NCBI GenBank assembly: GCA_020200995.1
Contig: JAIVHQ010000027.1
Span: 1-16,783, forward strand
Direction: 5' to 3'
Length of the DNA: 16,783 nt
DNA from: Flavobacteriales bacterium
GTDB lineage: Bacteria > Bacteroidota > Bacteroidia > Flavobacteriales_D > Cryomorphaceae
The notes under the pieces were generated by a model. It was not told the origin of the DNA and did no database searches. It saw nothing but the letters and a program-made list of their open reading frames with translations. The position numbers and the translations under genes are program-made. Of the stretch, positions 1 through 7,895 are shown in pieces. Each line of letters begins with the position of its first letter. Position 1 is the first letter of the stretch.

Positions 1-3000
1 TCCGTAGATGCGTTCACCGGTTTCCATGTCCTCAAAACGGAACTCATATTGCTCGGCATCCTCAACGAGATCGCACTCCAGGTTGAAATTCTGTGGTAAT
101 TCAGTTTGGTTGCAGCCGCCTGCCGTTACTTGGGTGGCTGCTATACCGAAGGTGATTTCGCAAGTCGCACCGAAATCACTTTCGAGGCTCGGATGCGTTC
201 CGCGTACCATCACATTGTAGGAGGAGTTTGGTACAAATTGGGCGACTTCACTTGGCATAAATGCCGGTCCGGTTGTATTCAGGGTCCAGGTGTCAGGGCC
301 TGTAGCAGATTCGAAAATCCACTCATATCCCGTCGCCTGGGGTACAGCCGTACAATTTACGGGCGCGAAAAAGTCTCCGTTGGTGGTGCCGCAATGGGCG
401 CCTGTCAGCGCGGTGGCGGGTAGGCTGTCACATGAAAGCTGGAGAATTTCGACACTGCCTTGGGTCGTGCAGCCGTTGGCATCAGTCGCGCTCACTTGGT
501 ATGTGCCCGCTTCGAGACCTGTGAAAGTCCCGGGGTTAAGGGTCTGGCCGAGGGCCTGGAGACTTATAGCACCTGTGCCGCCCGTTGCATTGACGGTTAC
601 CGCTCCTGTATTTTCCTCCCCGCATTCTATGTGGACAATGTCCGCGAATTCCAATACAACAGCAGGGGGTTCGCTCAGTGTAACCTCAAGTGTCTTTTCA
701 CATCCGTCGCCTGTCACTACAGCCGTATAACTGCCCGCCGGAATGTTTTCTAAAACGGGACCCGTGACTCCGGAGCTCCAAACCACGTTGAAGTCGCCGC
801 TGAATGATTCGACGTTAATGCTCACTGAGCCGTTGTCACCTCCGTGACAGGTGGGGATCACTGAAGTGTTGAGTGAAACGGTCAACTCCTCACACACATC
901 GCAATCGTTGTCGGGGTTGTCGTCACATACGCCACAGTCATCTTCGTAAGCCGCACCGTTCATTACTCCGTTGCAGTCGTAACAGCTGTCCCAATCACCC
1001 GAATCATTGTCGTTGCAATCCTCTGCATTGTCTACGAATCCGTCGGGCTGGTTGCAGTCTTCCGTAGAATTGTCAGGATCACCGTAACCGTCGCCGTCGT
1101 TGTCGGCATACCAGGTCTGCACTTCACTTACGGTGATGTAATTATTTTTTGTTTCCGTATCGGTTCCGCCTTCATTCGAAACGGTGAGTTGCACATTATA
1201 AACACCCGCCGTATTGTAGGTCACCGGCCCGGGGCTCGCAGAAGTTGAAGAGGTAGGTGAGCCGCCCTGAAATTGCCAGGCATGTGCGTCAATTTCGCCC
1301 GAACTGTTGTTGGTGAAGGTGATGCTTTCTCCTGCACAAATGTTAACTGATGAGGCAGTAAATGCCGCAGTCGGTGCAGGTGGCGGGGGAGGGGTGGTCT
1401 CATCCTCAATACAAAATGATGTGATGCTTTGACCTCCGAAATCACTTCCTTCAGCGAGTACTTCACCATTCGTGTCTTCCAGTACGAAGCCTCCGGTGCC
1501 ATTAAAACAGCACATGCCGTTGTTGCCTGAGTCGTACATGGCGAATTCATAGCAGCCTTCGGGTACACAAATCGGAATCGAGTGGACAGTACCGTTCTGA
1601 AAGTTGGTCCACGGGCCACCCTGACCCATCACTACACCATTGTCATCCTTCAGCTCCCAGGTGTTTTGACTGCCCAAATTATCCAGGGTTATGGTCAGTA
1701 ATAGTGAAGGACCGCCATCCATGGCTGTGTAGATTTTGGTCGTCTCATTATTAGAGGGGTCTGCGTCGTCAGCACCGTTGGGGTTGATCACCCGCACAGT
1801 AAGTGTTTGTTGTCCCCAGCCGCCGTTGTAGGCGGGGAGTGCAATGTTCGTCGACTGCCCTGAACCGAGCAGGCCCGACCAGCTGAAGTTTTCCCAACTG
1901 CCGCCTGTGCGGTATTGTATGGTGGCCGTCGAAAGCGTGGTGCCCCCGGTATTTTCAAGTGTGATTACGGGATTTATAGTTTCAGAGCAGAGGCTTCCGG
2001 TGGGCTGCGAAATGGCCGTGATGGCCGCATCGGCGAGGGCTGCACCTACGGGTTGACATCCGTCTGACAGAAGAAGGTTTGGGCGTGAGTTTTGAATGGC
2101 GAGGCGCATTCTGGTTTTTTGACCCTCGGTAAACATGTTTTGGCAGGTCTGACTGGTGTAGTCCAGGTAATTATTTACCTGCTGGGTTCCTCCGCAAGCG
2201 GGATTGTTGCAGTTCCAATTGAGGGTGGTGGGCGGAGTATCGCATACGCGGTCGCCCTGAAGGTTGCAGTTTGTTTCGCTGCAAGATCCTCCTTGAAAGG
2301 TGTGGAAGAGCGCAAAGGCATGGCCCAATTCGTGGGTCATGGTGCGGTTGCGGTTGGTGTAGCTTTTTAAGTTCCCAACCGTGCCGAATGCGTTGAAAAG
2401 ACAAATTGTCCCATCCACCATGGATGTGGTCGGGAAGTAAGCATAGCCTTGTATGCCGGAGCCGCCGTTGTTGTTTTCGATTTCCGAAACCACCCATACA
2501 TTGTAGTATTGTTGATTGGGCCACCGCGATAAGTTTTTAATACCCGTTTCACTGGCACCCTGTCCGTTTCCGGCAGTAATTCCCTCAGAGCAATAGTTGG
2601 TGACACTGCAACCGCTCACACGGTTGATTCCCGAGTGTGCATTCCCGTCAGGGTCGCGCTGTGCAAGGCAAAATTCCACGCCCACATCCACGCCGTCACC
2701 GTCGCCCCAGGTGCCCGACATTTTGCGAAAGTCCTCATTCAGCCCGTTTACAGCGCTGTAGACTTGCTCGTCGGTGATGTTGGTTCCCGTACCGTAGGCT
2801 TCGCCTTTGTGGATGATGTGAATGACCAGCGGAATGGTCAGGATCTCATCGTTGCGCATCAGGTCGCCTGCCTCGTACTGCTCTACCAGCTCCATAAGCA
2901 TGGCCTCGCGCTGCTTCTGCTCTTCCCGGTAGGAAGCATTTTCCTCCATCATGCGCTCGTGGATGGTGGTATGGGCGCACTGCTCTTCGGGTGATTCGTT

Positions 3001-3096
3001 GTATTTGCTTCCGCCAAAATGTGTAACATTCTGACCTTGAGCAAAACCAATAGAAAAGAGCAATAAAATGTACGTTGTAGTCAGTAATTCCTTCAT
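1..3096 (-). CDS. Secreted M43 (pappalysin-like) zinc metalloprotease with PKD and SprB-like modules, 3' end outside window
   Basis: The frame is open from the ATG at 3096 to the window edge (1032 residues, no stop). Residues 1-20 look like a signal peptide (basic start, hydrophobic core, cut near AQG). A pro-region leads to an M43B catalytic domain (about 90-340) with zinc motif HELGHAFALFH at 255-265, followed by the GDRVCDTPP and MFTEGQ..RM signatures of this family. Then come a CARDB-like segment (about 350-455), a Cys-rich domain common in Bacteroidota proteases (about 460-565), a PKD domain (about 572-653), an Asp-rich calcium-binding linker (about 655-734), two SprB-like repeats (about 736-886) and a further Cys-containing domain. 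This layout suggests an extracellular, type IX-secreted protein; the sorting domain would lie beyond base 1. Two normally conserved catalytic-domain residues differ: Ala262 for Gly and Leu311 for the Met-turn Met. The family call is firm; the substrate is unknown. Confidence 0.9.
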   Translation of the reverse strand, partial: MKELLTTTYILLLFSIGFAQGQNVTHFGGSKYNESPEEQCAHTTIHERMMEENASYREEQKQREAMLMELVEQYEAGDLMRNDEILTIPLVIHIIHKGEAYGTGTNITDEQVYSAVNGLNEDFRKMSGTWGDGDGVDVGVEFCLAQRDPDGNAHSGINRVSGCSVTNYCSEGITAGNGQGASETGIKNLSRWPNQQYYNVWVVSEIENNNGGSGIQGYAYFPTTSMVDGTICLFNAFGTVGNLKSYTNRNRTMTHELGHAFALFHTFQGGSCSETNCNLQGDRVCDTPPTTLNWNCNNPACGGTQQVNNYLDYTSQTCQNMFTEGQKTRMRLAIQNSRPNLLLSDGCQPVGAALADAAITAISQPTGSLCSETINPVITLENTGGTTLSTATIQYRTGGSWENFSWSGLLGSGQSTNIALPAYNGGWGQQTLTVRVINPNGADDADPSNNETTKIYTAMDGGPSLLLTITLDNLGSQNTWELKDDNGVVMGQGGPWTNFQNGTVHSIPICVPEGCYEFAMYDSGNNGMCCFNGTGGFVLEDTNGEVLAEGSDFGGQSITSFCIEDETTPPPPPAPTAAFTASSVNICAGESITFTNNSSGEIDAHAWQFQGGSPTSSTSASPGPVTYNTAGVYNVQLTVSNEGGTDTETKNNYITVSEVQTWYADNDGDGYGDPDNSTEDCNQPDGFVDNAEDCNDNDSGDWDSCYDCNGVMNGAAYEDDCGVCDDNPDNDCDVCEELTVSLNTSVIPTCHGGDNGSVSINVESFSGDFNVVWSSGVTGPVLENIPAGSYTAVVTGDGCEKTLEVTLSEPPAVVLEFADIVHIECGEENTGAVTVNATGGTGAISLQALGQTLNPGTFTGLEAGTYQVSATDANGCTTQGSVEILQLSCDSLPATALTGAHCGTTNGDFFAPVNCTAVPQATGYEWIFESATGPDTWTLNTTGPAFMPSEVAQFVPNSSYNVMVRGTHPSLESDFGATCEITFGIAATQVTAGGCNQTELPQNFNLECDLVEDAEQYEFRFEDMETGERIYG

Positions 3097-3211
3097 CTGT
3101 TCGATAGCTGCGATACCGAACTTTTACTGAAGAAAGCCGCTGCGGGTTACGCCCTATTCGATCAATGGGGTCGTATCACTGACAGAGACGTCGGGTTGAA
3201 TGCCTAACGGT

Positions 3212-4093
3212 TTAACTACTTCCTTTTTTGCCGCGAATAGCCGTCTCAATCGCATCCCACATGGGTGCGGGCACGGCTTCCAGTTGGTTGAATTGGCCCG
3301 CTCCCTGAAGCCATTCACCTCCATCGATGGTCACCACCTCTCCGTTGATGTAAGCCGAGAAGTCGCTCATGAGGTACGATGCCAGATTCGACAACTCGCT
3401 GTGCTCTCCGACCCGCTTGAGCGGAATACGTTTTTCCATGGAGATTTTGTCCTTCAGCGGCTCCGGTACCAAGCGGTCCCATGCTCCTTTGGTGGGGAAA
3501 GGCCCCGGTGCGATCGCGTTGAAGCGAATGTTGTATTTGGCCCACTCCACAGCCAGGCTCCGTGTCATAGCGAGCACGCCCGCTTTGGCACAAGCCGAAG
3601 GAACCACATATCCCGAGCCGGTCGAGGCATAAGTTGTAACAATGTTTAACACTGTTCCCGCCTGCTTTTCCTTGATCCAGTGCTTTCCGAAAGCCATGGT
3701 GCAATTCACAGTTCCTTTGAGTACAATGTCGATGATAACGCCAAATGCCTTGGCGCTGAGTCGTTCAGTGGGACTGATGAAGTTGCCCGCTGCGTTATTG
3801 AGCAATCCGTCTACCCTGCCGAATTTTTCGAGGGTCGCTTTTAGAAGTCCTTCAATGTCTTCTTCGCTGCGCACATCGCAAGCCACAGGGTGCACGGGCT
3901 GCCCCGTTTCCTTGGTTATTTCCGCTGCAGCGGCTTCCAGCACTTCTATTTTTCTACTGGTGATTACTACATTTGCCCCAAGCGCGGAATAGCAGCTCGC
4001 CATGGACTTTCCGAGGCCCGTACCGCCTCCCGTTACTACAATAGTTTTGCCTTTTAGGGCGTTATTTTTGAGCATGGGTTCATCTTGGTGCAT
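3212..4093 (-). CDS. 2,4-dienoyl-CoA reductase-like short-chain dehydrogenase
   Basis: A 293-residue SDR with a Rossmann fold: nucleotide-binding TGGGTGLG at 21-28, basic residues Arg47-Lys48 after the second strand (suggesting NADPH), CDV at 72-74 and NNAAGN at 99-104. The usual YxxxK is SxxxK here (Ser166, Lys170), with Tyr155 fifteen residues before the Lys. This pattern and the surrounding GSGYVVPSA sequence match mitochondrial-type 2,4-dienoyl-CoA reductase (DECR), which reduces dienoyl-CoA intermediates in beta-oxidation of unsaturated fatty acids. The C-terminal tail (AIRGKKGS) also resembles DECR. The ATG at 4093 follows an A-rich stretch; Met7 (4075) is an alternative start. It is divergent from the repeat protein at 4145, and the protease gene lies 115 bases downstream on the same strand. 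DECR is the best call; another acyl-CoA-acting SDR is possible. Confidence 0.88.
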   Translation of the reverse strand: MHQDEPMLKNNALKGKTIVVTGGGTGLGKSMASCYSALGANVVITSRKIEVLEAAAAEITKETGQPVHPVACDVRSEEDIEGLLKATLEKFGRVDGLLNNAAGNFISPTERLSAKAFGVIIDIVLKGTVNCTMAFGKHWIKEKQAGTVLNIVTTYASTGSGYVVPSACAKAGVLAMTRSLAVEWAKYNIRFNAIAPGPFPTKGAWDRLVPEPLKDKISMEKRIPLKRVGEHSELSNLASYLMSDFSAYINGEVVTIDGGEWLQGAGQFNQLEAVPAPMWDAIETAIRGKKGSS

Positions 4094-4102
4094 TTTTTGG
4101 TA

Positions 4103-4110
4103 TATTTTTG
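4103..4110 (+). promoter_or_regulatory. Candidate -7 box (TATTTTTG) for the 4145 gene
   Basis: The sequence TATTTTTG fits the Bacteroidota -7 consensus TAnnTTTG and sits 34 bases before the GTG start. No TTTG lies at the ideal -33 distance; only a partial CTTG at 4084-4087. This is a motif match only. Confidence 0.35.
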
Positions 4111-4144
4111 GTGAGCCCTAAAAGTAGCGATTAAATTACTACAC

Positions 4145-4471
4145 GTGAAAACAGCATACCCATCAAAAGTTCTCGTCGCCTGGGGTGAAGCCATCAGCGG
4201 AAACAAAAAGATCAGAGACTGGCTTACCGAAAACGGTTTTAAAGAGCTGGGCATTTTCACCTATGCAGTTCGAAATAAGGATGACGCGCGCAAGTGGCTC
4301 CTGGAAAACGGATTTCCACACCTGGCTGCGACCGTCGAAGGTGCTGAAGGACGCGAAACTGCGATAAAGTGGCTTGAAAACTACAATTTTGATGTACTTG
4401 CCAAAACAGCCATGGCCGGCGACGGTGACGAAGCCTCCTTCAAGACAGACGAATATGAAACGAATAATTGA
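4145..4471 (+). CDS. Small hypothetical protein made of 25-residue repeats
   Basis: The predicted protein has 108 residues and a GTG start; an in-frame stop lies about 30 bases upstream and there is no in-frame ATG nearby. I do not recognise a named family. Almost the whole protein is a tandem array with an exact 25-residue period: Leu10/35/60/85, Trp26/51/76 and Phe32/57/82 are in register, each Trp being followed by Leu. Each unit looks like two short amphipathic helices, suggesting a small alpha-solenoid. There is no signal peptide or membrane segment, so it is probably cytosolic. The last 17 bases overlap the start of the DUF2911 gene in another frame, implying co-transcription and possibly coupled translation. 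It is divergent from the SDR gene. Function unknown; a protein-binding role would be a guess from the architecture. Confidence 0.75.
   Translation: MKTAYPSKVLVAWGEAISGNKKIRDWLTENGFKELGIFTYAVRNKDDARKWLLENGFPHLAATVEGAEGRETAIKWLENYNFDVLAKTAMAGDGDEASFKTDEYETNN
4172..4468 (+). repeat. Protein-level tandem repeat, about four units of 25 residues (75 bases)
   Basis: Units run from Leu10 to Glu34, Leu35 to His59, Leu60 to Val84 and Leu85 to the end (24 residues, most diverged). Shared positions are the leading Leu, the Trp-Leu pair at unit positions 17-18, Asn at 21 or 22, and Phe at 23. The DNA copies have diverged, so this is an old duplication, not a recent slippage array. Confidence 0.7.
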
Positions 4472-4985
4472 TGTAATGAAATTTGGCGCTGCAGCCGCAA
4501 CATTGTTTCTGGCCTTCAGCCTGAATGCACAAGCGCAAAAAAAGGACGAACGCACCAGCCCTCCTCAGCAGGCATCGGCCACTGTTGCGGGCAATGAAGT
4601 TACTGTGGAATATTCTTCACCTGCCAAAAGGGACCGTGAGATTTTTGGGGAGCTCGTGCCTTACGGCAAAGTATGGCGCACAGGTGCCAATGAAGCGACT
4701 ACCATTACACTCGGCGCTGACATGAAAGTGCAAGGCAATGCAGTGAAAGCGGGCAAGTACGCTTTATTCACCGTGCCCGGCGAGTCTTCATGGGAGATTA
4801 TACTGAACGAAGTGTGGGATCAATGGGGTGCCTATAATTACGAGAACGATAAAGACGTAGCTCGCTTTTCAGTGGCCCCGGTCGGGCTGGATGAAGCAGT
4901 CGAAAATTTTACCTTCGATGTCAGCGCCTCGGGAGATGTGACGATGAAATGGGATAAAACAGCCGTTTCGTTCACACTCGAATAG
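4455..4985 (+). CDS. Exported DUF2911 domain protein
   Basis: The 176-residue protein starts at the ATG at 4455 (Met8 at 4476 is an alternative), with a signal peptide through about residue 27 (hydrophobic core, cut after AQA). The body matches DUF2911, a domain common in Bacteroidota exported proteins: a strand ending VEYSSP at about 51-56, then REIFGELVPYGKVWRTGANE (61-80) and a segment containing KAGKYALFTVPG. The molecular function of DUF2911 is not known to me. It follows the repeat protein with a 17-base overlap, so the two are probably one operon. Its stop codon directly abuts the stop of the convergent lipoprotein gene, leaving no room for a separate terminator. Confidence 0.88.
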   Translation: MKRIIDVMKFGAAAATLFLAFSLNAQAQKKDERTSPPQQASATVAGNEVTVEYSSPAKRDREIFGELVPYGKVWRTGANEATTITLGADMKVQGNAVKAGKYALFTVPGESSWEIILNEVWDQWGAYNYENDKDVARFSVAPVGLDEAVENFTFDVSASGDVTMKWDKTAVSFTLE

Positions 4986-5960
4986 TCAGTCCCGAACTCC
5001 ATATTTGACACCGAGTGAATCGCGCAGTGCGGAATCCTCATTTTTGTTGAGGTTCCAATAACTGTTTTTTAAGGTGTTTGTCAATTTAGCCGTGGTGGTC
5101 TCTTTTTGGCCATCGCGGTTTTTTGTTTCTTCTTCAAAACTCACAATGCTGTAGGGAAACTTGCTGTCGCAACGCCAGGTAAGCGTGCGCTCCAATTCGG
5201 GGTAGTGCAGTCGATAAACGTAATACTCCTTCCCGATTTTGTCGTCAGTGATCAGGAGCGAAAGGTCGCCTTTGGCTGCGTATGCCTTGAGTGGCTTGTG
5301 CATCAACCTGAGGTATTCCTGCGAGGGAATTACATCAACTTCGCCCAGCGGCACAGTTTGGGGCTCCAGCCTGAGTCGGGTCCAGATGTCTTCTTCAAAA
5401 TAGGTGGCATCCATCGTGCCTTCCACGTCGCCTTCCTTCTCAAAGTACGACCGCCACTGGTACTCCAGGGTGCGCTCCCGCAAATTGAGCTGACCGAAGA
5501 CCTGACCGCACCAGTCCTGAGAACTAAAGCTCACTTTCAGGGTGTAAGGCTGCTTTCGGTAATCGATCGGGGTGAAAACGGAAGTCATGATGGAGTAGTC
5601 GTAAATGCCTGTCTCGAACTTCTTCATCATGTTTAACTTCATTACGCTGACCGACGACTCCTGACCCGTTTCGTCCTTGACCTGCCTTTCCGGCAAAAAG
5701 TCTTCCGTGACGTAGACGAGAACAGCCTCGCCCGTACGTTTTTCGCCGTAGCGCATTTGGGTCACTTCGTACCTGTTCAGTTCTGCCTCGCCGGCATACC
5801 AGTATTTTGAAAATTTATCGGGGTTGGAAACCGAAACGGGAACGGCCTCCCCGGGCTTTACCTGGGCTTCGCAACCTAGAGTGATCAGCCCTGCAAATGC
5901 GAATAATACGGCTGTTTCAAGGTTCAACATCAGTTTCAATCTCGTCGCTACTTTCTTCAT
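4986..5960 (-). CDS. Conserved Bacteroidota lipoprotein (often mislabelled septum formation inhibitor Maf)
   Basis: With the ATG at 5960 the product is 324 residues. It begins with a basic n-region (Lys2, Lys3, Arg7, Lys9) and a hydrophobic stretch ending in a lipobox with Cys30 (ITLGC), predicting a lipoprotein. Other in-frame starts exist at 5993, 5972 and 5930; 5960 keeps the positive charges while limiting overlap with the upstream CPBP gene (stop at 5917). The pattern W.AGEAELN.YE...RYGE...GEAVLV.VTEDF and the later SSQDWCG segment are what I remember from a Bacteroidota family that automatic pipelines have called Maf. It has none of the features of true Maf nucleotide pyrophosphatases, so that name should not be used. 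Third gene of the ATPase/CPBP cluster; function unknown. Confidence 0.82.
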   Translation of the reverse strand: MKKVATRLKLMLNLETAVLFAFAGLITLGCEAQVKPGEAVPVSVSNPDKFSKYWYAGEAELNRYEVTQMRYGEKRTGEAVLVYVTEDFLPERQVKDETGQESSVSVMKLNMMKKFETGIYDYSIMTSVFTPIDYRKQPYTLKVSFSSQDWCGQVFGQLNLRERTLEYQWRSYFEKEGDVEGTMDATYFEEDIWTRLRLEPQTVPLGEVDVIPSQEYLRLMHKPLKAYAAKGDLSLLITDDKIGKEYYVYRLHYPELERTLTWRCDSKFPYSIVSFEEETKNRDGQKETTTAKLTNTLKNSYWNLNKNEDSALRDSLGVKYGVRD

Positions 5961-6471
5961 AGGAGTTTTCATAAGCGATTTTTTCGTCGGCAAAACGTAT
6001 CAAAAAGTTAAACAGCACAACATCAATGGCCATGTGGGCTGCACAGGCGGTGAAGATACCCCATATTTCGGTGAGGTAGCCGAGCAAGGCAATGGAAAGG
6101 GTCATGTAAATGCCGTAAATCGAAATTCGCCATTTGTACGGCTGCATGGCCCCCCTGAAAAAAAGCTCTTCACCGAATCCCGCACAAAAAGAGAGAAAAT
6201 AAACATGTTGCGTTTTTAACCGCATGCTTTTTACAATGTGGGCGTATTTGTCGAGCGAGGGCAGGATTATCGGGCGGGTGATGATCCACCGTCCTCCGAG
6301 CCCCAGCAGGGTGCCGATGAATCCGCCTGCACCGATTTGCAGCACAACATTGATTTCTGAGCGAAACATTACGTCTGCAACGGGTTTTCCGAAAAGGAAA
6401 AGCAAAAGGGCTCCCAGAACAGGAAAAACGATCAGGGTACCCCAGCCAACCCATTGCAGTTTGCTGCTCAT
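5917..6471 (-). CDS. CPBP-family intramembrane protease-like protein, apparently lacking the middle catalytic motif
   Basis: A 184-residue membrane protein with hydrophobic segments around 10-28, 42-62, 88-104, 117-135 and 137-158. Motif 1 of CPBP/CAAX proteases is present as GEELFFRG (Glu101, Glu102, Arg106), and the last motif as AAHMAID (His146, Asp150). Between them family members normally carry an FxxxH motif on a further helix. Here only about 40 residues separate the motifs and no FxxxH is seen: the protein goes from MQPY straight into KWRISIYGIYM. This looks like an in-frame loss of roughly 25 residues and would remove a metal-ligand His. CPBP proteins cleave membrane substrates, but this copy may be inactive. 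Its ATG overlaps the stop of the ATPase gene by 4 bases, indicating an operon. Confidence 0.75.
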   Translation of the reverse strand: MSSKLQWVGWGTLIVFPVLGALLLFLFGKPVADVMFRSEINVVLQIGAGGFIGTLLGLGGRWIITRPIILPSLDKYAHIVKSMRLKTQHVYFLSFCAGFGEELFFRGAMQPYKWRISIYGIYMTLSIALLGYLTEIWGIFTACAAHMAIDVVLFNFLIRFADEKIAYENSYEESSDEIETDVEP

Positions 6472-7863
6472 TGGCCGTATTCGCCTTCTTCAAAATCGTC
6501 CATAGAAAAAACGCTGCTGAACAAATCGGAGAAAGTAAGCCCCTCTTCCATGACATTTTTGCCGAGAAGAGAGTGCTCAGCCAACCCGTGCAGCACAAAT
6601 TCCATCAGCAGTGTTTCATCGTCGCGCTCTGCGTTGGGGCTGTACTTGCTCACAAGCTTTTGCAACCCGGGCACCGACAGCAGGATCTTGCGGTGTTCGT
6701 CTTCAGTGAGGTCGGCAGGGATTTCAAGTTCGTTTTTAGAAAACCAGGAAATCACTTGTCCGTAAGGATTCGGGTCATTCTTCTTCTTTTTCACCAATTC
6801 GGGATCGGGGAAGAATTGGGCAAACTTAGAGCGCAGTGCTTTGCTCATCAGGCCGAGGGCTACTTTCTTGGCACCCTCCTGCTCGCCTTCGTACACCAGC
6901 TCTACTTTTCCCGTAATGGCGGGCACGATGCCCAGCATATCGCAGATTCTCAAACGCACTGATGGTAAGCCTCGCCGAAACACCGCTTTTTTGGTCTACG
7001 AATTCGCTGGTGCGCGCGGCTACGGCGATTTCTTCAACCAGGCTGCCCACGAGGTCGGGAATGGTCACTACGTCACGCTGCAGGTCGGCTAGTTTGGCTT
7101 CCTGCCTGGTAATGGCCCCGGATATTTCCGCATTATTTGGATAGTGGGTCAGGATCTGACTTTGGATTCGGTCTTTCAGCGGGGTGATGATCGAGCCCCG
7201 GTTGGTGTAGTCCTCGGGGTTGGCTGTAAATACAAACATCACGTCGAGCGGGAGCCTGAGCTTAAAGCCGCGTATTTGGATGTCGCCTTCCTGAAGGATG
7301 TTGAACAGCGCCACCTGGATGCGTGGCTGGAGGTCGGGCAGTTCGTTGATCACAAAAATGCCGCGGTTGGCCCTCGGCACAAGTCCGAAGTGGATCACCC
7401 GCTCATCGCTGTAGTCCAACTTGAGGTTGGCGGCCTTGATGGGGTCGGAGTCGCCGATCAGGTCGGCGACGGTTACGTCGGGGGTGGCCAGTTTCTCAGT
7501 GTAGCGCTCTTCCCGACTGATCCAGGCGATCGGTGTGTCGTCGCCGTGCTTGGCAATCATGTCTGCCGCGTACCTCGATACGGGCTGCAGGGGGTCGTCA
7601 TTCACCGGCGAACCCTCAATCACGGGCATGCGCGGGTCGAGGAGGCCGATAAGCTGCCGTGCCATTCGCGTCTTGGCCTGACCGCGAAGTCCTAGGAAAT
7701 TGATGTTGTGTCGGGAGAGCAGTGCGCGTTCCACTTCCGGAAATACCGTGTGCTCATAACCGAGCACGCCTTCGAACACGGGCTCTTTATTGCTGATGCG
7801 CTCGATGAGGTTTTTGCGAATCTCGTCTTTCACAGATTGGGGGGTGTACCCCGATTTCTTCAA
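6468..7863 (-). pseudogene. MoxR/Mg-chelatase-like AAA+ ATPase, frameshifted with an apparent internal deletion
   Basis: The N-terminal part (7863 to about 6944) encodes an AAA+ domain: Walker A-like GLRGQAKT (58-65), Walker B-like FVINE (170-174), sensor-1 FTANPEDY (Asn215) and an Arg-finger-like LKDR (Arg232). The C-terminal part (RICDMLG onward, ending at 6468) continues in another frame with the conserved ITGKVELVYEGEQEG. The switch lies at about 6943-6957, directly after FENL (304-307). Homologs, as I remember them, have about 20 more residues here (a NAERR-type helix), so sequence seems to be missing as well as shifted. The only usable start in this frame is TTG 7863 (or CTG 7884); conserved-looking residues (LGEL) lie upstream of the TTG. 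Such ATPases usually act as remodelling or chelatase-like machines with a VWA partner; none is in view. It is either a decaying gene or an assembly error. Confidence 0.8.
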
Positions 7864-7895
7864 CTCCCCGAGAGTGGCGGGCAGGGCCTTGGAAT

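Noticed and set aside
1140..2200. Possible CRISPR or DNA tandem array in the repetitive secreted protein
   Set aside because: The repetition is at the protein-domain level (PKD, Asp-rich and SprB-like units); no regularly spaced identical DNA repeats were seen.
1..3000. Several open frames of 60-150 residues on the plus strand across the protease gene
   Set aside because: Their translations show no domain features and they lie opposite a continuous 1032-residue frame with full M43, PKD and SprB-like signatures.
3097..3211. Clear promoter or terminator between the SDR and protease genes
   Set aside because: Only short direct repeats (CGATA) and no TAnnTTTG match or stem with T-tract were found, so nothing is called.
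3200..3992. Plus-strand open frames opposite the SDR gene
   Set aside because: They are antisense shadows; the minus-strand SDR has all its family motifs.
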